Shown: positions 1-8,660, counted from the first letter of the stretch. The stretch: 64,000 nt of DNA from Microthrixaceae bacterium (GCA_011523825.1 WTFX01000015.1:62001-126000); one strand, 5' to 3'. The notes: generated by a model not told the origin, from the sequence alone. Numbers and translations: made by a program.

Positions 1-1550
1 TCGAGACGCCCGAGATGGCCGAGCTCGACCGGGACGGCTCGTGCCCGCTCGGCTCGGCGGGCCGGCTGCCCGTGTACCGCTTGTTCCGGGCCGCCGATGA
101 TCGGTGGATGTTCGTGGCCTGCGGCACGCTGCCGTTTTACGTCGCGATGCTGCGCGCCATCGGCCGGGGAGACCTGCTGGGCGACGGACGGTTTCCGGAT
201 CCGCCGTGGGGACTGCTCGACCTCGAACCGCTCGCAGAGATCACGCCGATCCTGGAGCAGGCATTCGCAGCCCGGCCGCTCGCCGAGTGGCTGGAGATCT
301 TCGCTGCGCATGACGTGCCCTGCCAGCCGACGCAGACTCGCGCAGAGTTCGTGGACTCGGCGCTTGCACAGTCCAACGGGCTCGTGACGACGGTCCAGCA
401 TCCCGAACTCGGAACGGTGCGCACCCCGCCCCAGCCGATGTGGATCGACGATTGCGACGAGGTCGCCTTGCAGCCGGCCCCGCGCCTGGGCGAGCGCACC
501 GCCGAGGTCGAAGCCGAACTGGACGCCGGCGCGTGGCCGCCGCAGCCGGCACCGGACCCACCGATACCGGGCACGGCGCCGCTGAGCGGTGTGAAGGCGG
601 TCGATCTGAGCTCGTTCATTGCCGGGCCGGTCATCACCCGCCATCTGGCGATGCTCGGCGCGGAGGTTGCCAAGATCGAGCAGCCCGGCGGCGACCCGTT
701 CCGCGTGCTCGGGCCCTACTTCAACGGCTGGAACCAGTCGAAGCGCTCGATCTGCCTCGACCTGAAGGACGCAGCCGACCACGAGGTCATGGCACAGCTC
801 GTTGCCGGCGCCGATGTCATCGTGGAGAACTTCCGGCCTGGCGTCGCCGCACGCCTCGGCGTCGCCGACGAGGACCTGCGGCGCATCCGGCCAGATGCCG
901 TGCTGGTCAAGAGCCCGGGCTATGGCCGCGACGAGTCCATGGCGGACGTGCCGGCTTTCGATCCGCTGCTGCAGGCTCTCGGTGGCATCATGGCCGCGCA
1001 GGGCGGCGATGACGAGCCGGTGTTCCTCACCGTGCCGGTCCACGACGCCGCCACGCCGATGATCGCCGCCTTCGGCGTGCTCTGCTCGCTGTACCGGCGC
1101 GTGGCGGACGGGCAGGGCCGAACCGTGCGTACATCGCTCACCCAGACCGTGATGGCGGCTCAGGCTGCCGAGTTCGTTTCCTTCGAGGGGCGGCCGCCCG
1201 CCGAGGCGGGCGGCATGGACTACCGGGGAGCCGGCCCCGACCGCACCTACCTGGAGGTGCCGGGTGCCGGCGGCGCCGAGTGGGTCTGGCGCCAGTCGAC
1301 GCCTGATGGCACCAGCGAGCTGCCAGCCGAGCGGCGAGGCTTCGTGGGCGCAGCGGTCGCACTCCAGAACAGCCACGTCGTGGAGTTGCCCGAGACCGAA
1401 TGGGGACCCATGACCCAGGTCGGCTCGCTCGTCGGCGGCATCGAGGTGGCGATGCGCCGGTCCCCCTTCCTCGATGAGCATCGGGAGGAGATCGAGGCGG
1501 AGCTCGCCGCGCTCCCGGATGCGAACGAGCAGCCTGCCGCCGCCGACTGA
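1..1550 (+). CDS. Tandem CaiB/BaiF family (class III) CoA-transferase, 5' end outside window
   Basis: The frame is open to the left edge (codons read from base 3), so the true start lies upstream and the ATG at base 15 is internal. The visible part joins two class III CoA-transferase units. Residues about 1-150 look like the C-terminal half of a first unit. After a Pro-rich linker (about 170-190), a second N-terminal unit starts with LSGVKAVDLSSFIAGP and continues through AEVAKIEQPGGDPFR, VIVENFRPG and the FDPLLQALGG segment that carries the family's catalytic Asp. The second unit lacks a full C-terminal lobe. Family members move CoA between carboxylic acids in the cytoplasm; the substrate cannot be read from sequence. 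The next gene starts about 10-50 bases downstream on the same strand. Confidence 0.85.
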   Translation, partial: ETPEMAELDRDGSCPLGSAGRLPVYRLFRAADDRWMFVACGTLPFYVAMLRAIGRGDLLGDGRFPDPPWGLLDLEPLAEITPILEQAFAARPLAEWLEIFAAHDVPCQPTQTRAEFVDSALAQSNGLVTTVQHPELGTVRTPPQPMWIDDCDEVALQPAPRLGERTAEVEAELDAGAWPPQPAPDPPIPGTAPLSGVKAVDLSSFIAGPVITRHLAMLGAEVAKIEQPGGDPFRVLGPYFNGWNQSKRSICLDLKDAADHEVMAQLVAGADVIVENFRPGVAARLGVADEDLRRIRPDAVLVKSPGYGRDESMADVPAFDPLLQALGGIMAAQGGDDEPVFLTVPVHDAATPMIAAFGVLCSLYRRVADGQGRTVRTSLTQTVMAAQAAEFVSFEGRPPAEAGGMDYRGAGPDRTYLEVPGAGGAEWVWRQSTPDGTSELPAERRGFVGAAVALQNSHVVELPETEWGPMTQVGSLVGGIEVAMRRSPFLDEHREEIEAELAALPDANEQPAAAD

Positions 1551-1601
1551 GGCTCGCTGGTGCGGCTCGAAGACGCGAATCAACCTCGGTACGGTGACGG
1601 C

Positions 1602-3962
1602 ATGGCGACGGCGCGACTCGCTTCCGAGGATCTGCCGATGCTGCGCGGCGAGGCGGCATTCACTGCGGACCTGCCGCTGCCCCCTGGCTGCTTGCATGCC
1701 GCATTCGTGCGCTCGACGGTGGCTCATGGCGATCTTCGCAACGTCGATCTCCGCGAGGCCGAGCGAGCACCCGGCGTCGCTGCGGTGCTCGATGCAGCGC
1801 TGCTCGACCTGGAACCGTTGGAGTACTACCGGGCCACCACGCTCGGCGGTCGCATGGCCCGGCCGCTGCTGGCGACTGAGCGGGTCCGCTTCGTCGGCGA
1901 GCCGATCGCCGTCGTGCTGGCCGACACGCCCGCCCGCGCGCTCGACGCCGCGGAACTGATTGCGGTCGAGATCGATGAGCTGCCGGCGGTCATCGACGTC
2001 GAGCATGCTGCCGCAGACGACGTGCTGCTCTTCGCTGACGCTGGCACCAACGTCGTGCGCCCCCTGGACGGCCCTGACGAAGGCGGCTTCCTGTCCGAGC
2101 CGTCCCGCGTCGACAACCCTGCGACACCCCCCGCCCAACCCGGCGAGGACCCGTGCGCGGGGGCCCGCTGCGTTGTGGAGCTGACCTGCGAGAACGACCG
2201 GGTCACCTCCCTGCCGATCGAGCCGTGCGCCATCGTCGCGACGCCGTTCGAGCTGATCCGCGGCACGCCCTTGGCGCAGGGCGCGTCACCCGACTGCGAG
2301 CTGGACATCTGGAGCACCGGTCAGGGTGTGCACAGCGCCCCGTACCTGTACCGGCGTCTGCTAGGAGTGCCCGTCACCGCGGTGCGGGTGCGAGAACCGC
2401 ACGTCGGCGGTGGCTTCGGCGGCCGCGGCGACCCGATGCCGGAGTTCTTCGTGGTGGCTCGGGCCGCGCAACTGCTGGAACGCCCGGTGCGCTGGGTTCA
2501 GAGCCGCCAGGAGCAGTTCGTCTCGATGCCCTACGGGCGCGGTCAGCGGCACCGCATCCGCATGGGCTTCGACTCTGTCGGGCGCATCATCGGCATCGAC
2601 GTGATCATGTGGTGCGACGCCGGTGCCTACCCGCACATGGCGCCGATGCTCACCGCCGCCAGTTACCGCCAGAGCACCGGCCTGTACCGGGTGCCTCGGC
2701 TGCGTTACCGCATCGGATCTGCGGTCACGAATGCGCCGCCGACCGGCGCGTACCGCGGCGCCGGCCAGCCCGAGGTGAACGCGGCCCTCGAACGAGCCAT
2801 CGACGCCGGTGCCCGCGAGCTCGGCCTCGACCCGGCCGAGGTGCGCCGCCGGAACCTGCTGCGCGCCGACGAGCTGCCGTTCGACACTGGCACCGGCATC
2901 GTCCTTGACAGCGGCGACCCGCACCGTGCGCTCGACACTGCCCAACAGCTCATCGACGTCGAGCGCTGGCAGACGCTGGCCGCCGAGCGCCGGGCAGCCG
3001 GCAGCCGATCGGCACTGATCGGGATCGGCTATGGCTGCTACAGCCAGAGCGCGGGCAGCGGCGACGATCCCGACTACGCCTCGCTGGAGCTGGGCTCAGA
3101 CGGGAGCGTGCTGGTGACCTGCGGCAGCCACGGCCACGGCCAAGGCCATCACAGCCTGTGGGCCCAGATCACGAGCGCCCGGGTCGGGATCGCCGAAGGC
3201 GCCGTCCGGGTGAACGACGCCGACTCGGTGACGTCGTCCTACGGCGGCGTCACCGGCGGCTCCCGCACAGCGACGGTGCTCGGCAGCCAGATCGCCGAGG
3301 CCGCGACCGAATTGCGGGCCCGCATCTGCGAAGTCGCAGGGGAGCTGCTCGAAGCCAGTCCTGACGACATCGAGGTCACTGCCGACGGCGCGCACGTTGC
3401 CGGTGTGCCGTCCCGGCTGAGCAGCTGGGCTGACATCGCTGCGGCGGCGCCAGAAGGCATCAGCGCAACCGTCACCGAGCGCCGCGCCGGCGTGACCCAT
3501 CCCTACGGAACCCACGCTGCGGTCGTCGAGGTCGATGCGGAGACCGGCCGTGTCGAGCTGGTGGCGTTCGCCGCCGTGGACGACTGCGGACGGATGCTGT
3601 CAGAGACTTCAGTCGAAGGCCAGCAGCACGGCGGCGCGGTTGCCGGCATCTCCCAGGCGCTTATGGAAGCAGGCCAGTGGGACGCCGACGGCATTCCGCG
3701 CACCATCACGCTCGTGGACTACCTGATCCCTGCCGCCGCCGATCTGCCTACCATCGACACCGCCCGGCTCGGCACCCCGACCGACCGCAACGAGCTGGGC
3801 ACACGAGGCATCGGCGAGAACGGGGCGATCGCCGCCCCGCCGGCTGTGCAGAACGCCGTCATCGACGCGCTCGCTCACCTCGGCGTGACCCACATCGACA
3901 TCCCCGTCACACCCCAGCGAGTCTGGGAAGCCGTCAGTGCCGCCGCGGCCGCCGCAAGCTGA
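1602..3962 (+). CDS. Xanthine dehydrogenase / CO dehydrogenase-type molybdopterin-binding large subunit
   Basis: A protein of about 786 residues with the aldehyde oxidase/xanthine dehydrogenase large-subunit plan: an a/b hammerhead N-terminal domain (LRGEAAFTADLPLPPG), then molybdopterin-binding domains with GQGVHSAPYLYRR, EPHVGGGFGGRGDP, the loop GAYRGAGQPEV and the C-terminal GIGENGAIAAPPAVQNA, whose Glu matches the family's catalytic Glu. The loop is AYRGAG, not the AYRCSFR of form I CO dehydrogenase, so CO oxidation is not supported and the substrate is unknown. The start could be GTG 1560 or ATG 1602; I favour ATG because the domain begins right after it. No FAD (medium) or 2Fe-2S (small) subunit gene lies beside it, which is unusual. 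A MobA gene is at 44626. Confidence 0.88.
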   Translation: MATARLASEDLPMLRGEAAFTADLPLPPGCLHAAFVRSTVAHGDLRNVDLREAERAPGVAAVLDAALLDLEPLEYYRATTLGGRMARPLLATERVRFVGEPIAVVLADTPARALDAAELIAVEIDELPAVIDVEHAAADDVLLFADAGTNVVRPLDGPDEGGFLSEPSRVDNPATPPAQPGEDPCAGARCVVELTCENDRVTSLPIEPCAIVATPFELIRGTPLAQGASPDCELDIWSTGQGVHSAPYLYRRLLGVPVTAVRVREPHVGGGFGGRGDPMPEFFVVARAAQLLERPVRWVQSRQEQFVSMPYGRGQRHRIRMGFDSVGRIIGIDVIMWCDAGAYPHMAPMLTAASYRQSTGLYRVPRLRYRIGSAVTNAPPTGAYRGAGQPEVNAALERAIDAGARELGLDPAEVRRRNLLRADELPFDTGTGIVLDSGDPHRALDTAQQLIDVERWQTLAAERRAAGSRSALIGIGYGCYSQSAGSGDDPDYASLELGSDGSVLVTCGSHGHGQGHHSLWAQITSARVGIAEGAVRVNDADSVTSSYGGVTGGSRTATVLGSQIAEAATELRARICEVAGELLEASPDDIEVTADGAHVAGVPSRLSSWADIAAAAPEGISATVTERRAGVTHPYGTHAAVVEVDAETGRVELVAFAAVDDCGRMLSETSVEGQQHGGAVAGISQALMEAGQWDADGIPRTITLVDYLIPAAADLPTIDTARLGTPTDRNELGTRGIGENGAIAAPPAVQNAVIDALAHLGVTHIDIPVTPQRVWEAVSAAAAAAS

Positions 3963-4059
3963 ACTGACGCCCCTTGGTGGGAGCGCTGCAGTGGATCGGG
4001 TGGCACGTCGGCACGCGTGCTGAATACTTGGGGTCTCGCACATCGCCTTGGAGGCACCC

Positions 4060-5355
4060 ATGGTCGAGCCGGACTTCCTGCACTTCGACACGCTGGCGCT
4101 GCACGCCGGGCAACGACCCGACCCGACCACCGGGGCTCGCGCCGTGCCGATCTACCAAACCACCTCGTTCAGCTTCACCGACACTGAACAAGCGGCCAGC
4201 CTGTTCAACCTCGAGATTCCCGGCCACATCTACAGCCGCATCTCCAATCCCACGGTCGCTGTGCTCGAGGAGCGGATCGCTGCGCTCGAGGGCGGCGTCG
4301 GAGCCGTCTGCACGGCCAGCGGCATGGCCGCGTTCCATCTGGCGTGCGCCACGATCGCCTCTGCGGGCGACCACATCGTGGCCAGCCGCAACATCTACGG
4401 GGGCACCCACAACATCCTGAGTCTCACGCTGCCCCGCTTCGGCATCACCACGACGTTCGTCGATCCCCGTGACCTCGACGCGTGGCGCAACGCCATCAGG
4501 CCTAACACCAAGGTGCTGTTCGCCGAGACGCTGGGCAACCCCAACGTCGAGGTGCTCGACGTCCCGGCCGTGGCCGCAGTGGCGCACGAGGCCGACCTGC
4601 CGCTGATGCTCGATGCCACGTTCACCACGCCGCACCTGATGCGTCCCATCGAGTTAGGTGCTGACATCGTGATGCACAGCGCCACCAAGTTCCTCGGCGG
4701 GCACGGCGTGGCGATCGGCGGCGTCGTGGTGGACGGCGGCCGCTTCGACTGGGCCGCCTCGGGCAAGTTCCCGACGCTCAGCGAGCCGTATGCGGGCTAC
4801 CACGGCATCGCTTTCACCGACGAGTACGGGCCCCAGGCGCTGTCGATGAGAGCCCGAGCCGAGGGCCTGCGCGACTTCGGCGCCGCCATGAGCCCAGCGG
4901 TGGCGTTCCACCTGCTGCAGGGCGTCGAGACGCTGCCGCTGCGCATGGATCGTCATGTGGCCAACACCGAGGCGGTCATCGAGTTCCTCACTTCGCACGA
5001 CGCCGTGAGCTGGGTGAGCCACCCGTCGGTGCCGACACACCCCGACCACGAGCTGGCCAAGCGCTTGCTGCCGAGAGGCGCCGGAGCGATCCTGAGCTTC
5101 GGCGTCGAGGGCGGGCGCGAAGCCGGGCGACGGTTCATCGAGGCGGTGCGGCTGGCGTCGCATCTCGCCAACGTGGGCGACGCCAAGACGCTCGTGATCC
5201 ATCCCGCCAGCACCACCCACCAGCAGATGAGCGCCGAGGACCTTGCAGCTGCCGGCGTGGGCGAGGACCTGGTGCGCCTGTCGGTGGGCCTGGAGCACCC
5301 CGGCGACATCATCTCGGACCTGTCCCGCGCTTTGCGGGCGTCGCAGAAGGGCTGA
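4060..5355 (+). CDS. metY: O-acetylhomoserine sulfhydrylase (Cys/Met metabolism PLP enzyme)
   Basis: A fold-type I PLP enzyme of 431 residues, the usual length for O-acetylhomoserine aminocarboxypropyltransferase, which makes homocysteine from O-acetylhomoserine and sulfide. Seen: LALHAGQRPDPTTGARAVPI and YQTTSF near the N-terminus, YSRISNPTVAVLEERIAALE, the PLP-contacting ASGMAAFH segment, DATFTTP and the Schiff-base Lys in HSATKFLGGHG. A GGAGG Shine-Dalgarno at 4050-4054 stands five bases before ATG 4060, which fixes the start against an in-frame TTG at 4048. The stop is followed within five bases by a hydrolase gene, so the two are likely cotranscribed. The upstream gap (3963-4059) is too short for a SAM riboswitch and I see no such fold. 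Confidence 0.92.
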   Translation: MVEPDFLHFDTLALHAGQRPDPTTGARAVPIYQTTSFSFTDTEQAASLFNLEIPGHIYSRISNPTVAVLEERIAALEGGVGAVCTASGMAAFHLACATIASAGDHIVASRNIYGGTHNILSLTLPRFGITTTFVDPRDLDAWRNAIRPNTKVLFAETLGNPNVEVLDVPAVAAVAHEADLPLMLDATFTTPHLMRPIELGADIVMHSATKFLGGHGVAIGGVVVDGGRFDWAASGKFPTLSEPYAGYHGIAFTDEYGPQALSMRARAEGLRDFGAAMSPAVAFHLLQGVETLPLRMDRHVANTEAVIEFLTSHDAVSWVSHPSVPTHPDHELAKRLLPRGAGAILSFGVEGGREAGRRFIEAVRLASHLANVGDAKTLVIHPASTTHQQMSAEDLAAAGVGEDLVRLSVGLEHPGDIISDLSRALRASQKG

Positions 5356-5359
5356 ACCG

Positions 5360-6190
5360 ATGACAGCGACTGAAGCCTTCTCGCTCGAAGTCCGCGGCCA
5401 CGCTGTCGGAGTGGCCACCGGGGGAGTGGTCCCAGACGCAGCGTCGGCTGCCGAATCGCCCGTGGTGCTGCTCGTGCACGGCGCAGGCATGAACCGCACC
5501 GTGTGGCAGCTGCAGACGCGCTGGCTGGCACATCACGGCTACACCCCGCTGGCGGTCGACCTGCCGGGGCACGGCAACAGCGAGGGCGAGCCGCTGGCCT
5601 CGATCGCCGAGATGGCCGCCTGGCTCGCCGAGGCCATTGCAGTGGTGTGGGACTGCTTCGGAGTCGACGAGATCCGCTTGGTGGGTCATTCGATGGGGTC
5701 GCTGATCTGCACTGAGGCGGCCGCGGCCCATCCCGATGGCATCGCCCGGTTGGTCCTGTTGGGCACCGCGGCCGGGATGCCGGTGCATCCGGCACTGCTG
5801 GGTGCCGCCGAGCAGAATGAACTGCTGGCGCCTGAGCTGATGACCGCCTGGGGGCACGGCAACCGGGCTCACGTCGCGACCAACCCCACGCCGGGGCTCT
5901 GGATGCTCGGCGGCAGCGTGGCCCTGCTCGAACGAGCAGATGATGGCGTGATTCACTCCGACTTGTCTGCCTGCGCTGCCTACGAGGCCGGTGACGTCGC
6001 CGCCCGGGTTCAGTGTCCGGTGACGGTCATCGTCGGCAGCGAGGACAAGATGACCCCGCCACGAGCGGCGGGAGCACTGATCGCCGACTTTGCCGACTGC
6101 GATGTCGTTCACCTAGCGGGCGCGGGCCACATGATGATGAACGAGGATCCGGCTGCTGTCCGTACTGCGCTCGCAGCCGCGCTGGCCTAA
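5360..6190 (+). CDS. Alpha/beta hydrolase
   Basis: A 276-residue alpha/beta hydrolase: VLLVHGAGMNRTVWQ (oxyanion HG), nucleophile elbow GHSMGS (Ser), acid in VGSEDKMTPP (Asp) and base in GAGHMMMNEDP (His). Start ATG 5360 is four bases after the metY stop, preceded by AGAAGG; a longer frame from 5243 would overlap metY and adds no conserved sequence. The active-site triad is complete, so it should be an active cytoplasmic esterase/lipase/peptidase-like enzyme of unknown substrate. A homoserine O-acetyltransferase role (MetX) was considered because of metY, but the length and motifs are those of a general hydrolase. It is followed by the first copy of the dispersed intergenic repeat. Confidence 0.85.
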   Translation: MTATEAFSLEVRGHAVGVATGGVVPDAASAAESPVVLLVHGAGMNRTVWQLQTRWLAHHGYTPLAVDLPGHGNSEGEPLASIAEMAAWLAEAIAVVWDCFGVDEIRLVGHSMGSLICTEAAAAHPDGIARLVLLGTAAGMPVHPALLGAAEQNELLAPELMTAWGHGNRAHVATNPTPGLWMLGGSVALLERADDGVIHSDLSACAAYEAGDVAARVQCPVTVIVGSEDKMTPPRAAGALIADFADCDVVHLAGAGHMMMNEDPAAVRTALAAALA

Positions 6191-6203
6191 GAGGCGAAGC
6201 CGC

Positions 6204-6243
6204 GGCCCGAGCGGCCCGTGAGCGGAGCGAACAAGAGCGGGAA
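6204..6243 (+). repeat. Dispersed intergenic repeat, copy A
   Basis: A 40-base core that begins GGCCCGAGCGG and ends GAACAAGAGCGGGAA, lying 13 bases after a hydrolase stop codon. Similar cores occur at 11197-11237 (reverse strand), 43614-43653 and 43671-43725. It has an internal near-direct duplication (CGGCCCGAG/CGGCCCGTGAG). All copies are between genes or at gene edges. Confidence 0.8.
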
Positions 6244-6330
6244 ACAACGGGTGAGGCTGCGCCGTGCGTGCGCGGCTGCCATCATGTGCCGGCGGCAATC
6301 TGACGCAACCCGCCGCGAGAGGAGCCGGAC

Positions 6331-6870
6331 ATGGCAGTCGAGCGATTTCCCGTCGAGGCCTCGCACATCCTGATGTTCGCGAGGTCCATCGGCGACACGA
6401 ATCCCATCTACAGCGACCCCGAGTACGCGGCCGGAACAGAGGTTGGCTCGATCATCGCGCCGCCGACCTTCGCGCAATCCAGCGCGCAATTCGACCCTGA
6501 CTATTTCCTGCGCCCCAAGCCCGACAAGAAGTGGTTCGGCAGCGGCCGCACCGCCTCGGGCACCTTGGTGCGTGACTTGGCTGAGTCTGATGGTGACGAT
6601 GTGAAAGACGAGCGCGAGGATGACAAGCAGTCCGGTGCTGCGGCAGGAGGTCTGCACGCCGAGCAGCACTTCACCTATCACCGGCACCTGAAGCCCGGCG
6701 ACGTGCTGCACACGGTCACCTACGACGGCGAGCGGTGGGAGAAGCAGTCCAAGCGGGCGGGCATTCTCAAGTTCTCCGAGGCCGTCACCGAGTACCGCGA
6801 CGAGGACGACGAGCTGGTCATCACGGCCAAGGGCGTCGGCGTCGTCACCGAGAAGGTCATCGACAACTAG
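6331..6870 (+). CDS. MaoC-like dehydratase, N-terminal-type (FAS1-like) subunit
   Basis: A 179-residue single-hotdog protein of the MaoC N-terminal/FAS1-like dehydratase family (HadA/HadC type). Seen: HILMFARSIGDTNPIYSDPEYA early, APPTFAQSSAQF, then LHAEQHFTYHRHLKPGDVLHTVT typical of this subunit, and an acidic, Lys-rich insert around residues 85-108. The start is fixed by AGAGGAG at 6318-6324 before ATG 6331. These subunits normally pair with a separate hydratase-2 subunit, and such a gene follows 53 bases downstream. Likely role: (R)-specific hydration/dehydration of an enoyl-CoA or enoyl-ACP thioester. The catalytic motif is in the partner, so this chain is probably mainly structural or substrate-binding. 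Confidence 0.85.
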   Translation: MAVERFPVEASHILMFARSIGDTNPIYSDPEYAAGTEVGSIIAPPTFAQSSAQFDPDYFLRPKPDKKWFGSGRTASGTLVRDLAESDGDDVKDEREDDKQSGAAAGGLHAEQHFTYHRHLKPGDVLHTVTYDGERWEKQSKRAGILKFSEAVTEYRDEDDELVITAKGVGVVTEKVIDN

Positions 6871-6923
6871 CGGTTCGCCGGCACCACGAACGCAGCACCC
6901 GCCACCCAGAAAGGCACACAGAC

Positions 6924-7346
6924 ATGGCACTCAGCGCATCGCAGCTCAGCGTCGGCGACAGCTACTCCGAACAGATCGTCGACGACCTCACCCGCACCCA
7001 GATCGTCCAGTACGCAGGAGCATCGGGTGACTACAACCCGGTCCACACCGATGAGAAGTTCGTCACCGAGGTGGCCGGCTACCCCACGGTGTTCGCGCAC
7101 GGCATGCTCACCATGGGCATGACCGGCCGCATGGTCACCAACTTCGTCGGCGACGGCCGCCTCACCTACTACGGCGTGCGGTTCACCAGCCAGGTATGGC
7201 CAGGTGACACCCTCACCGCCAAGGCCGAGGTTGCCGACATCCGTGACGAGGACGGCCAGAAGCTGGTCGATCTCACCATCACCACCACCAACCAGGATGA
7301 CCGGCCGGTTCTCACCGGCCAAGCCACCGCCCGCCTCGACGACTGA
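6924..7346 (+). CDS. MaoC-like hydratase/dehydratase subunit (hydratase 2 motif)
   Basis: A 140-residue hotdog protein with the hydratase-2 signature GDYNPVHTDEKF, followed by GYPTVFAHGMLTMG; the Asp and His of the first motif are the known catalytic dyad in R-hydratases. The start is ATG 6924 with AGAAAGG about ten bases upstream; a longer frame from 6735 would run through the previous gene in another frame and is not used. With the upstream MaoC-N-type gene it should form a heteromeric (R)-enoyl thioester hydratase like mycobacterial HadAB or the steroid side-chain enzyme ChsH. A convergent acyl-CoA dehydrogenase lies next door, fitting beta-oxidation-type chemistry; the substrate is unknown. 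Confidence 0.88.
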   Translation: MALSASQLSVGDSYSEQIVDDLTRTQIVQYAGASGDYNPVHTDEKFVTEVAGYPTVFAHGMLTMGMTGRMVTNFVGDGRLTYYGVRFTSQVWPGDTLTAKAEVADIRDEDGQKLVDLTITTTNQDDRPVLTGQATARLDD

Positions 7347-7351
7347 GGGCC

Positions 7352-7431
7352 AGCCCTTCGGCCTTCCGGCGCTGTGTTAGCTCTTCGCCCGTTGGGCGCT
7401 GTGCTAGCCCTTCGCCCTTCCGGCGAAGCCG
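7352..7431. repeat. 27-bp tandem repeat, three units, at convergent gene ends
   Basis: Three units starting at 7352, 7379 and 7406, each opening with AGCyCTTCG and (units 1-2) ending GGCGCTGTG plus two bases. Unit 2 folds as CGCCC-GTT-GGGCG (7386-7398). Unit 3 encodes the last residues of the acyl-CoA dehydrogenase, so the array straddles that gene's stop codon. It could act as a bidirectional terminator, but there is no T tract. Confidence 0.75.
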
Positions 7432-8660
7432 AACAGCTTGCCGGCGACTTTCCGGATCTGGATCTCCTCTGAGCCTTCGGTGATCCGGTACCGGCGGTGG
7501 TGCCGGTAGATGTGCTCGAAGGGCATGTGGCGCCCGTAGCCGTTGCCGCCGCAGCTCTGCATGGCCCGATCCGCCGCATCGCAGCAGAACCGGTTGCCGC
7601 GGTAGTTGCACATGGCCACCTTGTCGGTGATCTCCATGTGATCGACGCCCTCGTCCATCTGCCAGGCGGTCTTCCAGATGAGCGCCCGGGTCATCTCGGC
7701 CTCGGTGTACAGCTCAGCCAGCGGGAACTGGATGGCCTGGTTCTGCGCCAGCGGCTTGCCGAACGTGGTGCGGTTCTTCACGTAATCGACCGCCACGTCG
7801 ATGCAATGCAGGCCCGCGCCCACCGATGACGCGGCCTGGCGGATCCGGTTCTCGTGCACGAACAGCTGCGCCGTCTGCAGGCCCCGGCCCTCGGTGCCCA
7901 GGATGTCGTCGTTGCTCACCCGCACATCGGTCAGTCGGACATGCGCGTGGTCGGTGGGCATGTTGAACGTCCACATGAATTTCTCGACCGCAAATCCGGG
8001 CGTGTCCACCGGCACGATGAAGCAGGTGATGCCGTGCCCCTCGCCGGGATTGCCCGAGGTGCGGGCGAAGATGTAGTCGTGGGTGGCGTGGTGGAGGCCG
8101 GTGTTCCAGTACTTCTCGCCGTTGATGACCCACTCGTCGCCGTCACGCACGGCGGTGGTCTCCATCCAGGTGGCATCGGAGCCGTGCAATGGCTCGGTCA
8201 GGCCGAAGCCGATGCGGGCCTGGCCTTCCAGCATGCGCGGAATCCAGTACTCCTGCTGGGCCTCTGAGCCGTAGCGCTCCATCATCAACACGGTCGGGAA
8301 GTTGCCGATGATCGAGTTCTCATTCTGCAGGTCGTTGTGCAGGCCGAGGCCGCGGCGAGCGAGATGCTCGCGGATGATGGCCATCCCGAGGTTGGTGCCG
8401 TCGCTGCCGCCGAAGCGCTTGGGCAGGTGCCAGCGCAAGAAACCGGCTTTGTCGGCTTCTTTGCGCATGCGCACCAGCAGTGCTTCCCATTCGGCGTTGG
8501 GCAGCCCGTCGCGCTCCCAGTCGGTGCGCGAATCCTCCCGGCGGTGGTCGAAGAAGCGGATGTTGTCGTCTTCGTTCTCGATGGGCTTGATGACGTCGTC
8601 GATGAACGTGTCCAGATCGTCGAGCAACTGGGCGATGTCGGCGGGAATGGTGAAGTCCAT
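7404..8660 (-). CDS. Acyl-CoA dehydrogenase family protein
   Basis: A 418-residue flavoprotein of the acyl-CoA dehydrogenase family, slightly long because of an N-terminal helical region (1-80). Seen: WHLPKRFGGSDGTNLGMAI, IGFGLTEPLHGSDAT (FAD contact region), GEKYWNTGLHHATHDYIFAR, the beta-domain, NRTTFGKPLAQNQAIQFPLA, and the C-terminal MQSCGGNGYGRHMPFEHIYR followed by YRITEGSEEIQIRK, where the EG Glu matches the catalytic base of medium-chain-type enzymes. It should oxidise an acyl-CoA to the 2-enoyl-CoA. ATG 8660 is preferred over TTG 8669. It converges on the MaoC pair that could hydrate its product, though the two are on opposite strands. Confidence 0.88.
   Translation of the reverse strand: MDFTIPADIAQLLDDLDTFIDDVIKPIENEDDNIRFFDHRREDSRTDWERDGLPNAEWEALLVRMRKEADKAGFLRWHLPKRFGGSDGTNLGMAIIREHLARRGLGLHNDLQNENSIIGNFPTVLMMERYGSEAQQEYWIPRMLEGQARIGFGLTEPLHGSDATWMETTAVRDGDEWVINGEKYWNTGLHHATHDYIFARTSGNPGEGHGITCFIVPVDTPGFAVEKFMWTFNMPTDHAHVRLTDVRVSNDDILGTEGRGLQTAQLFVHENRIRQAASSVGAGLHCIDVAVDYVKNRTTFGKPLAQNQAIQFPLAELYTEAEMTRALIWKTAWQMDEGVDHMEITDKVAMCNYRGNRFCCDAADRAMQSCGGNGYGRHMPFEHIYRHHRRYRITEGSEEIQIRKVAGKLFGFAGRAKG

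Noticed and set aside
1602..3962. Carbon-monoxide dehydrogenase CoxL (form I)
   Set aside because: The active-site loop is AYRGAG rather than AYRCSFR and no coxM/coxS adjoin.
3963..4059. SAM riboswitch upstream of metY
   Set aside because: The gap is under 100 bases and shows no SAM-I-like paired regions; the ribosome site is plain.
7352..7431. CRISPR array
   Set aside because: The units are contiguous without spacers and no cas gene is present.
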